From Siphonodentalium dalli (lineage: Eukaryota; Mollusca; Scaphopoda; Gadilida; Siphonodentaliidae): a stretch of DNA of 64,000 bases. The position numbers and the translations under genes are program-made. The notes under the pieces were generated by a model. It saw only the letters and a list, made by a program, of their open reading frames with translations, did not search any database and was not told the origin of the DNA. Numbering within the stretch: position 1 is the stretch's first letter; every line of letters begins with the position of its first letter. The stretch lies in contig CP136062.1 of NCBI GenBank assembly GCA_032622095.1, forward strand, positions 230,840,578 to 230,904,577. Reading direction: 5' to 3'. Positions 12,660-22,900 of this stretch are shown here, piece by piece.

Positions 12660-13288
12660 AAGTCAACTTTGAAACCAAGTTATGAATTCTTACAAACAAC
12701 CACCAATTGGTAATGATGCCAGCTATGAAACAGGGAAACAAGAAATAGACATTTGGAGGGTTGTAACAGATCTTCCCAAGGAGAAAGCTTTAGGACAGGC
12801 AAGGAAGAGAGCTTTGGACATAAAAAAGCTGAATTCTGAAGATGGGACAGATACATTGATTGAAGCACTGGATGGACTCTTCCGTAAAGATGAAGTAGAC
12901 TTGGCATATGCTGTATATACTCATTCCGAAGGGTTGGAGGAATGATTGTGAATGATTACATTATTGAGTTTGAACAGATGTACAGTCAATGTTCCAAATA
13001 TGACATTGGATTACCGGATCCTGTGCTTTCATTCAAATTACTGGATTGTGCAAACTTGGAACCACAGGAAAGACAGTTAGCCTTAACTGCTGCTGATTTA
13101 AAATTCTTAACATTGAAATCGTCATTAAGGAGAAATTTTTGGAAACTCTGCAAGTCATGATAAAATGGGAGCTACTGAAATGGTTATGAAACAGGAGTCT
13201 ACTATGTATACTAGTGACAACCATTCCAAAGAAACTTCAAGAAACAAACTTTTGTTAAAAAGACCTTCTCCTGGAACTAATCATATTG
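12660..13288 (+). pseudogene. Copia-type gag, broken
   Basis: Gag-like protein sequence starts at an ATG near 12682. It has EIDIWRVVTDLPKEKALGQA, an in-frame region to about 12945, a frameshift, then NDYIIEFEQMYSQCSKYDIG, LPDPVLSFKLLDCANL and LALTAADLKF up to about 13160. The family is recognised from the 'DIW..VTDLPKEK' and 'FKLLD' blocks. Gag lying downstream of integrase is the wrong order for one element, so this is a rearranged or second copy. It is interrupted at 13289 by an element insertion. Confidence 0.65.
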
Positions 13289-13881
13289 GTAACAAGCAGT
13301 CGCAGACGACGGTATCCCCCGCTGAATTGTGTAGTTGGGGGAAGTGCATTCTCAATAATGTTTGCGTTCTCAGTATGTGCTAAACAAGAGGTGTGATTTT
13401 ATAAAAAATCCTGGATTGCGAACTCATTTTAGATACTGACATTTGTGGAAATTAGCCATGTGACGTCGTCCATTTGCAACAAAAATAATAAACAAAGTTC
13501 AATAAGTCCGCTTAAAATATCCGGCCGACCTGGTTTGCGAACTCGTTCTAGATACTGGTCAAGTGAACTCATATACCAAATATCTTTGAAATCCGTTGAG
13601 ATTTGTGGAAATGAGCCCTGTGACGTCGTCTATTTGCTATTTGGTAAATTCGACAAAAATAATAAACAAAGTCCAATAACTCCGGTAAAATTAACCGGCC
13701 GGACCTGGTTTGTGAACTCATTCTAGGTAATGGTCAGGTGAACTCATATACCAAATATCTTTAAAATCCGTTGACATTTGTTCAAGTTATGACTCTTACA
13801 AATTCGGGACGGACGGTACGACGGGCGGACGGAACCCATTCCTATATCCCCCTCAAATTTTTAATTTGGTGGGGGATAAAA
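13289..13881 (+). mobile_element. Non-autonomous element inserted in the Copia remnant
   Basis: It starts 'aacaagcagtcgcagacgac' (AACAAG plus hairpin) and contains two diverged units of about 150 bp with 'ccatgtgacgtcgtc' or 'ccctgtgacgtcgtc' and 'gaactcatataccaaatatc'. A ggacggacgg block follows. It ends with a hairpin at about 13848-13875 (ccccctcaaattt / aatttggtggggg) and ataaaaa. Copia sequence lies on both sides. Confidence 0.65.
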
Positions 13882-13882
13882 A

Positions 13883-14185
13883 TGGAAAACAAACAGAATG
13901 GTCTATATGCCACTCCATATTTCACTGGGCAAAGAAATGTGAGCATCACAGATGCTAAAATGTGTCACTAATTCAATATCACTAGTACATGCCTTGAAGT
14001 CAACGAACACTGTTTCAGAGAAGAGACTGAGAATTGAAATGAGTGCTGTGAAAGAACTAATAGATAATAATACTCTTTGTGATGTTTTGTGGGTTGATAC
14101 AAAATTGCAGTTAGCAGATTGTCTCACCAAGAGTTTTACCAGTCTTGTTAATGCAAACATTAAACAGTGGTATAATCGCTTCTAA
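13883..14185 (+). pseudogene. Copia-type RNase H C-terminus
   Basis: The frame ending at 14185 reads LVHALKSTNTVSEKRLRIEM, SAVKELIDNN, VLWVDTKLQLADCLTK. The last motif is diagnostic of the C-terminus of Copia pol. Upstream in another frame is YATPYFTGQRNVSITDAKMC, so there is a frameshift near 13965. Protease to RT is missing between the gag remnant and this piece. Confidence 0.75.
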
Positions 14186-14520
14186 ATGTTTAATGTTAGT
14201 GATTTCGGTTTATTAAGGTATTTAATGAAGCAATTTCCTCATGTTCAATATACACTTGGCACAATTGTCAACTGTCTGTCAATTGTCTGTTTATTTAAAT
14301 ATTGAAAGGGAGATGGAGATTGACAGTCTGAGAGGTTCAATGTTTATATCTTGTGTTATTGTGTGAAAGGTAATAAGAATGCAGTGAGGTGATAGAGAGA
14401 ATTATTGCATTGAGTGAGTGAAGGTATGCTGTAGTGTGAATGAGTGGTGCAAATGAATGAGTGAACTGAATCTCTGTTGTGACAAAGGGCAGGCACTTGT
14501 AGGCACTTGTGTATTAACTG
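14186..14520 (+). repeat. Possible Copia 3' LTR or untranslated tail
   Basis: This is the non-coding sequence directly after the pol C-terminus, where an LTR is expected. Its end carries 'caggcacttgtgtattaact', almost the same as 'caggcacttgtgtgttaact' at 12633-12652, just before the gag remnant. That fits two LTR ends but could also be a repeated RT-start fragment. No tg...ca termini were confirmed. Confidence 0.35.
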
Positions 14521-14705
14521 CGGGGGACATGATAATTTTTCACTCTGTAAGTTATTGGGTAGTTGTCGATTTCATAAATGTACATTCATATGTGTCAATA
14601 CTACCAAGTACATCCCCACACAAAATACTTCGGGCGACAAACTCACGGATGGATGAAATCCATTTCTGTATTCACACCAAACTTTGTTTGCGGGGGAATA
14701 ATAAG
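14521..14705 (+). mobile_element. Short non-autonomous element fragment
   Basis: Bounded by 'gcgggggacatgataa' and 'gcgggggaataataag'. The inside carries 'acggatggatgaaatcc'. The end (hairpin-like G-rich stem plus ataata) resembles the ends at 13.88 and 48.92 kb. Confidence 0.35.
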
Positions 14706-15185
14706 TTTGTAGAGTTTTAAATAATGAATGAGAATGAGTGGTACCACCTGAATGTCAGTATCTTCTTTATTGAATTTAAGGAATCGTATCTTGAGTGAAT
14801 TTCATACCATACAATTGGAGTTAGTTACCAGCCGAAAACCAATAAATTAAAAAATAATAAGCCAAAAATGAACCATAACTCTGGCGAAAACCATTAAGTT
14901 GGACATCTGTCTGATTCAAGCTCAGCTTGTATTTTAAGCCAATTCAGCCACAAAGTTTGGTAAATATCAAGCAAAGCTCAATGGAATTACTCTCGCATTC
15001 AGTCAATCAAACAAAGCCATTTGTACCGTCAATTCTCATTGTACAGTTCTCATGTGGCCTTGAAAACCTAACTGGAATAAGTCTATGATATTTCTCTATT
15101 CCAGGTAATCGAGGCCCCACGAGAACCATACTATGAGAACTGACCATATGAATGGATAGCATGGTAATCCCCCTTTACTCACATA

Positions 15186-15643
15186 TGTGACCCACCATAT
15201 CAAATCCAGTTGTAAGTAGGGATTTTTTTACCCTGTGCCAATGCATTCTCTTAAATATGCAAGTCGACCATAGGTCGCCTCGCATATATAAGAGAATGCA
15301 TTGGCCTAACAATTTTTTATCATGTTTTTTAAATAAATGTTTCTTACAATTTTTAGGACATAAAATAAAAAACATCCATTACCCTGCAGGGAGCCCCACA
15401 CATATATAGAAGCATATAGAAGAGTGTCGTCTGCTCATATTTGTCTGGGGCTCTGTATGGGTGAAATTATAAAATTGTTAAAGAATACAAGAACAAATTA
15501 TTAAAATTGTAAAAAATTGTTAGGCCAATGCATTCTCTTATATATGCGAGGCGACCTATGGTCGACTCGCATATATAAGAGAATGCATTGGCACAGGGTA
15601 AAAAAATCCCGACTTACGACTGGATTTGATATGGCGGGTCACA
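15186..15643. mobile_element. Palindromic MITE with about 137-bp inverted repeats
   Basis: The left arm, from 15186, starts 'tgtgacccaccatatcaaat'. The right arm, ending at 15643, is its near-perfect inverse ('tttgatatggcgggtcaca'). Both arms include the nested inverted core 'ccaatgcattctctta...taagagaatgcattgg'. The dinucleotide TA lies outside each end (15184-15185, 15644-15645), as for Tc1/mariner insertions. The block is absent from the paralogous flank at 53.69 kb, which supports insertion. Confidence 0.8.
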
Positions 15644-15717
15644 TATTGTTGTAAAGAATGGATGTGTTTGATTGACTGAATGAGACATCCTAAACATTAC
15701 TGTTACTTAGTTCTTAC

Positions 15718-16064
15718 CGTAAGAATGGCTGTGTTCGATTCAGTGAATGACAGCTCCCAAACAAGCTGAAGGGCAGCTGATATCTCTGCTTCATTGCTCT
15801 TGGGTTGTTTTACTGACTTCATAATTAATGGCAAAACACCCTTCTCCACCAAAATTTTCTTGTTCTCATCATTTTTTGGAATTTTCGTCAAAGCAGCAAC
15901 AATTTCTGTAGAAGAGTGCCCATCGAATATGTGATCATCCTGTTTCAGTGATGTTCGAAGTAGATCGAGGATGAGCGTCAACAGTGTCTCATCAACTGCC
16001 AGTAATTGTTTCTGTTCTTCATCTGTTATGTATGCTAACACCAGCCACGTGTGCATTTTAACAC
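15718..16064 (-). CDS. ARM-repeat exon B, copy 1 (isolated)
   Basis: This 347-nt exon is on the minus strand. The acceptor 'ctactttag' is just above 16064 and the donor 'gtaagaac' just below 15718. The first two bases complete a codon carried from the previous exon, and it ends in phase 0. It encodes armadillo-like helices, including DENKKILVEKGVLPLIMKSV and ISAALQLVWELSF. Open throughout. The nearest upstream partner of the right type is exon A at 41174-41306, 25 kb away. Beyond it the transposase-like gene runs in the opposite direction. It may be a distant exon of an expanded gene or an orphan. Confidence 0.65.
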
Positions 16065-16559
16065 CTAAAGTAGAACAATATTTTATTGAGTATTAAGCCA
16101 CAGAATTGATGAAGCAATAAAACAGGAGTGTGTGTGACAACCTGATAGCATATATCCTAAATTGATACATTCTAAAGATAATCTATCTCTTCCCAGCATC
16201 ACTAACAACAACACAATTTAGGAAACTAGATAGCCACTTTTTCTGTCCAAATTCTGAGGAAAATATTTGAGAGAAAATTTAATTCTGAATTGAGTGCAGA
16301 GGATTAGAAGTGATGCCAACGAGGGTCAAGCGTTTTTGGCGCATATTTTTTTTATTAAAATGTGGTAACTTACACAAAGAGGTTCGCTGCTTGATAATAA
16401 ACATGTAAATTCTTACACTTTTTTTATTTTATTTTTTATTGGTTAAAGATGGATTATCTCTTCGTAAACATTTTTATATAGTTTCCTGGTTATAAAATAA
16501 TAGGATTGAGTCGAAGACACCTATCCGGAAACGCTTCTATCAATTAATATTGATTTTTA

Positions 16560-16714
16560 AACGATATAATGCATTAAAAAATCAGGCCCATTTATGTGGC
16601 TATTTTTAGAACTACAAATTCATTCGGATTTGTTCCGATATGGCGGAAACGTACGGAGTCGTTCGGGAGTATTCGGTAAAGTTTTGTTCGCAACTTCAAT
16701 AAACAATAGACAAG
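16560..16714 (+). promoter_or_regulatory. CpG-richer region upstream of the transposase-like gene
   Basis: From about 16620 CpG density rises sharply (ccgatatggcggaaacgtac, gtcgttcggg) in otherwise CpG-poor DNA, continuing through exon 1. This suggests an unmethylated promoter. No TATA box is obvious. The ATG at 16715 sits in a good context (caagATGG). Confidence 0.4.
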
Positions 16715-16992
16715 ATGGCGTCGTCAGACGGCTCTGGGAAAACTCCGAGCAGAAAAAGATTGTTTACGGCCACATTGAAAGCAAAAAAGGCTACAACTGA
16801 TTCGGCGAAAAAGCTTCTCGACAAAGCTAAACATGAAGCTACACTAAGAGAGAGAGATTTATCGCGAATAAGGATAGGTGACCAAGTAGAACGGTGGGAA
16901 AATGCAAGAAAAATTTTGGGTGTAGAGAGACACGGAGCAGCTGGAAGAGGACACGCTGTCGACAGAAACGTTGCAAAAGCACTGCTTGATCG
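16715..16992 (+). CDS. Transposase-like gene, exon 1
   Basis: Start ATG at 16715, donor gtaagt at 16993, phase 2. It encodes a basic Lys/Arg-rich head, then SRIRIGDQVERWENARKILG and VAKALLDR. The 'RI..G..ERW' and 'LLDRFFE' blocks (the latter completed by exon 2) are conserved in the family's N-terminus. The exon is flanked by direct repeats of about 45 bp at 16580-16627 and 17199-17240. Confidence 0.8.
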
Positions 16993-19900
16993 GTAAGTTA
17001 TTGAAACAAACTTCGTCATAATATTAACATGACCAAAATTATTCAAAAGATTTAGTAGTATTATCATAATTATGTCAGAAAATAACATGATGAAGTGCTA
17101 CAGTACAGCCAGGTACATGTAAAAATTTAAATGTTGTATACTATAGTCTATACATTGTAATCTGGTTTCAATTTGAAAATTGAGCCAGAATTGTAGAAAT
17201 CAGGTCAGGGTGGCTATTTATAGAACTACAAATTCATTCGGACGGAGTTAAGGTGAACCACCGATCGGTCTAAAATAGATCGATTGGTCTTCCTACATTG
17301 TAGTATTCCTTAGCGGCCTGATTCAGTGATTGGGCTATTATAGATTGATCGGTGATTCACACATATCTCACAAATTATACTACTAACATTAATCATACAC
17401 ATGTAGGTTCAGGCAATGGCTAATTTATGTGACTATCATGAAATGTGGGAAATAAATTGAATACTTTTCTGGTGTCAGAAAATACCACACTGTTCAAATG
17501 TACTCAACTTGATCGTACCGTGAAGTTGAGTAATACCTATTAATAATGTGACGGTGGTAACTTATATAAATATATATCTCTCGTGCTCGTTGTATTACGA
17601 ATATAGGTGGTAATAATAATATTATGTGATAAATAAAAGTGATGTGAAATAATCCGGTAGAGTGACCAAATAGAAATTCAGAATAATCTTGATCAAAGTT
17701 TCAGTTACGGTATTTTCATGAATATTAATAAAAATTGTCAACACACACCCTAATTCCTATATTTTAATTGAATGCAATGACTCTCGATGCCAAAATAATT
17801 TGTGTTAGTTTATTGCGGATAGTTGCGTCCTGAATCATGATGTAAATATTTACAATTGAGTGTTCTTTAGGACGATATTTACTATGGTCTATGGAGTTCT
17901 GCCATGTATTTCTTTACAATTTTCGGCGATGTTAGTAGAATTCTATATACCCCAGGTCAGTATAGCATCTGGACACTAATTTATCAATTTCACACATCCG
18001 AACAAGTCCATAATATGTCTTTAATGGGAGGGGGTGTTTGTAACATCAGTTCACATTTATATGTAACCTGAACGTATTCTTTGTTTAGCCATATATATAA
18101 CAACCAAGAGTTCTCAAAACCTTTGCAGCCTTCAGCACTTGTTTTGGTGAGAGTCTCCTTCAGTGTTATTAGCAGCCATCCAGATACAATTAAATTTAGC
18201 TTCCGGCATAATTACAGTTAAATTTTTGGAAGAAAACTATAAATTAATATTGTATTAATGTCCTTCTATCTACAGGTTTTTCGAAATGAAGGATAACATT
18301 GATGAAGTTCCTGATTTGATTGGTGAAGTTGCTGAACCAGAATTACACACACAGCCGGCAACACCATTATCAAAACGGAGCAGCCTACCTTTATTATGGC
18401 AAGGAGCAACATCGACTCCAGCTACAACGCATACCCTTACCACCACACATGTGCCATCTCTGGCTAGGAAAGCGATCTTGGCCAGTGTTTCAAGCATTTC
18501 AAGCGGGGTGTCAAGGTAGGCCTACATACTGTTCAGTGAGATAGTACTTGTAAATGTACAAAGATATGTCAAATTTATTGACTGGTTATATGGGCTAAAT
18601 TGTCTTACCCGTGATTGAAATATGGGTCCAGAATTCTAACAACAGGTTCCTTCTCTCTATTCAATCATGTAATTCACACAATGGTGCTGAATTATCTTAA
18701 AGGGGTAGAGTAATCAAGCGTTATAATTATTGTCGGCTTCTATATTCTCTGCTTTAAAGACGTTGAGCAGTCTTTCCATGATTTGGCTATCTGCTGAGTA
18801 CGAAGTAATATCTTACAGCTGGCAGATAAGCCGGTATGAAAAATGGGATACTCGTCAACAAGATAATTTTGTTTAGTTTTTAGGCAATTGTATCGATGAA
18901 ATGTTAGTATATATGCATAATATTGCCAGATACAAAACATGACAGATTTAAGTGAATTCTCAGCTTTTAGTGTTTTCTCCTTATAGTTCTGCCATTGTAA
19001 TTGGAAAATCTGCTAGATACAGGCTGGCAGCAATATTTTGAATTGTCTCGTGTTGTTAAGATTCAATTTGCTTGCGCAGGTGATTACTATATACCTGTAT
19101 TTTTCAGTGTGAATGGGGAGAGAATTTCTGATACGTCAGTAGTCCAAGGTCTAGGATGTTCAAGGATACCTGTGCCAACCTCAAGGATACCTGTGCCAAC
19201 CCGTACTAGTACCAGTGTAACAGAAACTGATGAAAGCGAAAGAAGAAGCCTCAGGTTACATAAGAGGACAATTCACGAAGATTATGTCCTTTATGAGGAT
19301 TCAAGGTGTGTACATGTACAAACATATCCTCACAAGGACCCTCACAGATACCCCCTAACCTGACAGCTTTTATGTATCACCAGTGTTATCTACATGTATG
19401 AGAATGATCAGCCATTTGACCACACATCCCTGTGCTAAAATATTGAGGAAAAACATCACATCCCATGCACCCAAACAATATAAATCTGTATTTAAATGAA
19501 ATCTTCAGGGCCAGTTGATAGGTCTGTAAAATAAAATACTTATTTGATAATTGAATCCACTTTAATCAACCAGGTTAAGGAGTCCTGGCTCTCCTAAGTT
19601 GTTAAAAAGACTGGATTTTCTCATGACACATCACTTTTTCATGAACTTTAATGATATTTTTATGAAAATTTAGAATAACTGGTGCTTTTTAAAAATAAAA
19701 TGATCTTTTCACCATACTACATATAACTCGATCCTCCAACCGAGACATTTGAACATATGACAATTAGTCTATTGGAGCAATCCATTGGTGCTTAATACTA
19801 ATTTTGACTATTTCAGGCACGAAATTGATATATCATTTGGATCAGATGATGATGTAGAAGATGAGACACCTGCATTGGCAGCAGGCGATGACGCAGATTG

Positions 19901-22900
19901 GGAGACTGATGATGAAATGGAGATAACACTAAGGCAAGTGCAATTTAATTTCATTTTGATAATATTATCAGTCACAAATCTTTTATATTTATATTTTACA
20001 ATGTAAAGTTTGAGCTATTGCCATGGGTTGATCGTCCGTACGATTGGCCAACAACTATTTCCTTTCGAACACCCTGCATCCAATTGTCACCAATCTTCAT
20101 ATGGATTTTCGGAGTGACCTCTATATGACAGCTTATCATTTTATCCAAATTCTGTTAAAAGCATGGATGCCAGTGGCCATCTTGCATTTCAATCTTTGTA
20201 TGACTAAATCCGTTGGGTGTTTAGTAATACATAGACATACCAACTTTCTGCATTCCCTATCACTCCATTATCTGTAGCAATTGACATTATTATATGCTGG
20301 TTTCTTTCCCCAATTCGTATGTTTACAGTAAGGAAAAAGACCAGAAATCTATCAATGTTCACCTCATTAATAAAACAACAGGTTAATAGCAGTTCTGAGT
20401 GACGTCAGATACTCCAGGGGTTAACATAACTTATTATCAGACCTGAAAATATATTGTAACCAAAATAAGTGAAATTTAATTTGAAATGCAGTTATAGCCA
20501 CCTCTTTGCAATACCCTCTGGTTTTGTCACCGCTATCTAAACTGTTATTCGTTCATACTAACTCCAGGCCGAGAAATTTGAATGATGCCCATATCTTGGA
20601 CCAATCTGTAGCTGAAGAGATGTTTGATATTGGCACTGATGATGAAAATGAGGATGACGATGATCGAATTGAAAATGATGAGCAAGAATATGAAGGCAGT
20701 GAAACAACATCTCAAGATTCTCAACCAAGAACTCTCAGAAGGATCAATGTTTGCCCAGGAGAAGCAAGTCAACATGTGGCTTGTATTGCATACAAAGAGT
20801 GTCTGGAACAGCTAGCGTTGATTTCCCTGACAAAGTGCTCAATGGCTGATTGTGGGGAATGCATAGAGGTTCGCTCAAAACAGATTGGTACTGCCATCAG
20901 GATGGACTGGGTATGTTACTATGATGATCTATCTACTGTAAATTAGTTTCAATGCACTTTACATTATTATTACCCTGGCCATTTGATTCCCCATCCTCGC
21001 TTGGGAGAAAGCAATACGAGCCGCTAATGAGCACATCAGGATTAACATACTGCCTATCAACTCCCTACCAGATACTCGGTTAACAGACAAATCCACAGAA
21101 ACAACTGTATTATGTTATTGCTTGTGGAAGGAAACCATTGCAGCTGATGTTCAATTGCAGATGCCTGGATTTTTATCAATGTTTTCACACCACATCTTTA
21201 CGAGTCAAGCACTGTAAACACTGGATCTACCATGTCACTATGGTACAATGATCTCCTAAAAGAAATTTCCCTAAACTCTTTTTATTTGGTAATGTTTGCT
21301 GCTCTTAATGGGGCACGAGCCCTTCAGGGTACAATCTATAGATATTCCATTTTGTTTGTAAAGTTTGAGCTATTGCCATGGCTTTGTCGGCTGTTGTCCA
21401 TGTGTGTGTGCATGATTCGTCCACAATTTCCTTTAGCACAGGCTACAGGTCGTACCTTTGGTCGGATCATTAGGAAATTTGTCATGGCTGTTGACATTGA
21501 CATGTACGGGTTACAAGTCGCATCTTTGGTCCGATCATCATAAAATTTATCATGGATGTTAATAACGACATGTAAATGGGAATGAGTCTTTTTGGGGTCA
21601 TTCGGTAAAAAACATGCCTGCCAGCGGCCATCTTGGATTTTACTCTTTGCATAACTATGCCTTTCAACTTTCATAATCACTCCATTGACTGTAACACAGG
21701 AAATTATTCCTACAGTGTCATTGACACTTTCATTGTAATCCATAATCACAATGTTGAACGTAGAAAACATATTGCTATTAATTCTTGGTTAACAAGATTT
21801 ATCATGTTGAACATGTAAGGAAAACATTACTGTTGAATCACAGAGGGCAATTGTATTTTTAAATTTCTTGCGGAAAAGAATTTATTTGACATTTTCTGAT
21901 GTTTGTCAAATGTCGATGCAATTTCATAGCATGTATATCAACTTGTTGTTGGGTAATATATTCCCTTATGTCCCTTTAAGCGTTTTGTCCAAGTCAATTT
22001 TCAACAGTGGTGTAAGTTGCATATATGTGATGCTTCAAATGTTTGAAGATATTTGGAGATGATGATCTATGGGTAGTAACACTGTTCTGCTGTAATGGCT
22101 AACTTAATTTGACTATTTTAACAGGTTTGCAAGAAGAATCATCATTCATATTCCTGGTGTTCGCAGCCGTATGTCAAACGCAGTCTCTTTGGCAATATGA
22201 TGTGTTCTTCAGCAGTGCTACTGTCAGGGAACAACTATGAAAAGATAAAGCTATTCTTCAAGTTCATGAATATGAAGTTTGTCAACACCTCATCATTTAA
22301 TAGATATGTCAGCTTATATGTTGTGCCGGAAGTTGAAAAACAATTTGAATCAATGATCTCCAAGAACCGGTCTGATGCTAAAGAAAAGGATCTAGTTCTC
22401 TTTGGTAAATAGATTTCCCTCTTTTTGTTGTCAAAATGGACAGTCAAGCAAATGGAAAGTCATAGTAATCTATTATAGCTGTTTACACCAAAGGCTCAGA
22501 AATTGTGATGGCTGGTAATTAAACAAATTTGTACTTGTGGAACAGTGAATAGGGTGCACTGGCGTGGGGCACTTGTGCACCGAAAAGTCTGGCATAATTA
22601 TGTTTTAAAAATCCTGAGATATCAAGACTACTATTACCTTTTTGCATGAAGAAAACCAAAAAAACGGAAGATTTTGTATATATTATTTGTATATAAAAGG
22701 CATAATAAAATGGTCTTTCTGAAATAGCCGAGTGAAATCACTAAATTGAAATATCATTCTCCCGGGATGGTGAGAGAACAAGTGAGAGGTTTGCTCTTGC
22801 TGCAGTCTGAACTTTTCTGCGATATCGGCTTATGTTTCTGTTCTAAAAATAGGCTGTAAAATTGTATAAATATTTTATATAACAGAAAAATTTAAATAAA

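Larger units (their letters stand above)
14860..16185 (-). repeat. ARM-exon cassette, copy 1 (with flanks)
   Basis: Not only the exon but its flanks match two other places. 15071-15150 matches 53590-53690 ('ctggaataagtct', 'gagaactgaccata'). 15660-15717 matches 53695-53746 and 62810-62862 ('gattgactgaatga'). 16065-16185 matches 54094-54180 and 63198-63300 ('caacccaatagtatatcct' or a variant). The match ends at about 16185, shortly before the transposase-like gene. Confidence 0.75.

Noticed and set aside
16696-17088. 130-codon minus-strand frame opposite exon 1 of the transposase-like gene
   Set aside because: Antisense shadow. The plus-strand frame has the start context, the donor site and the family motifs.
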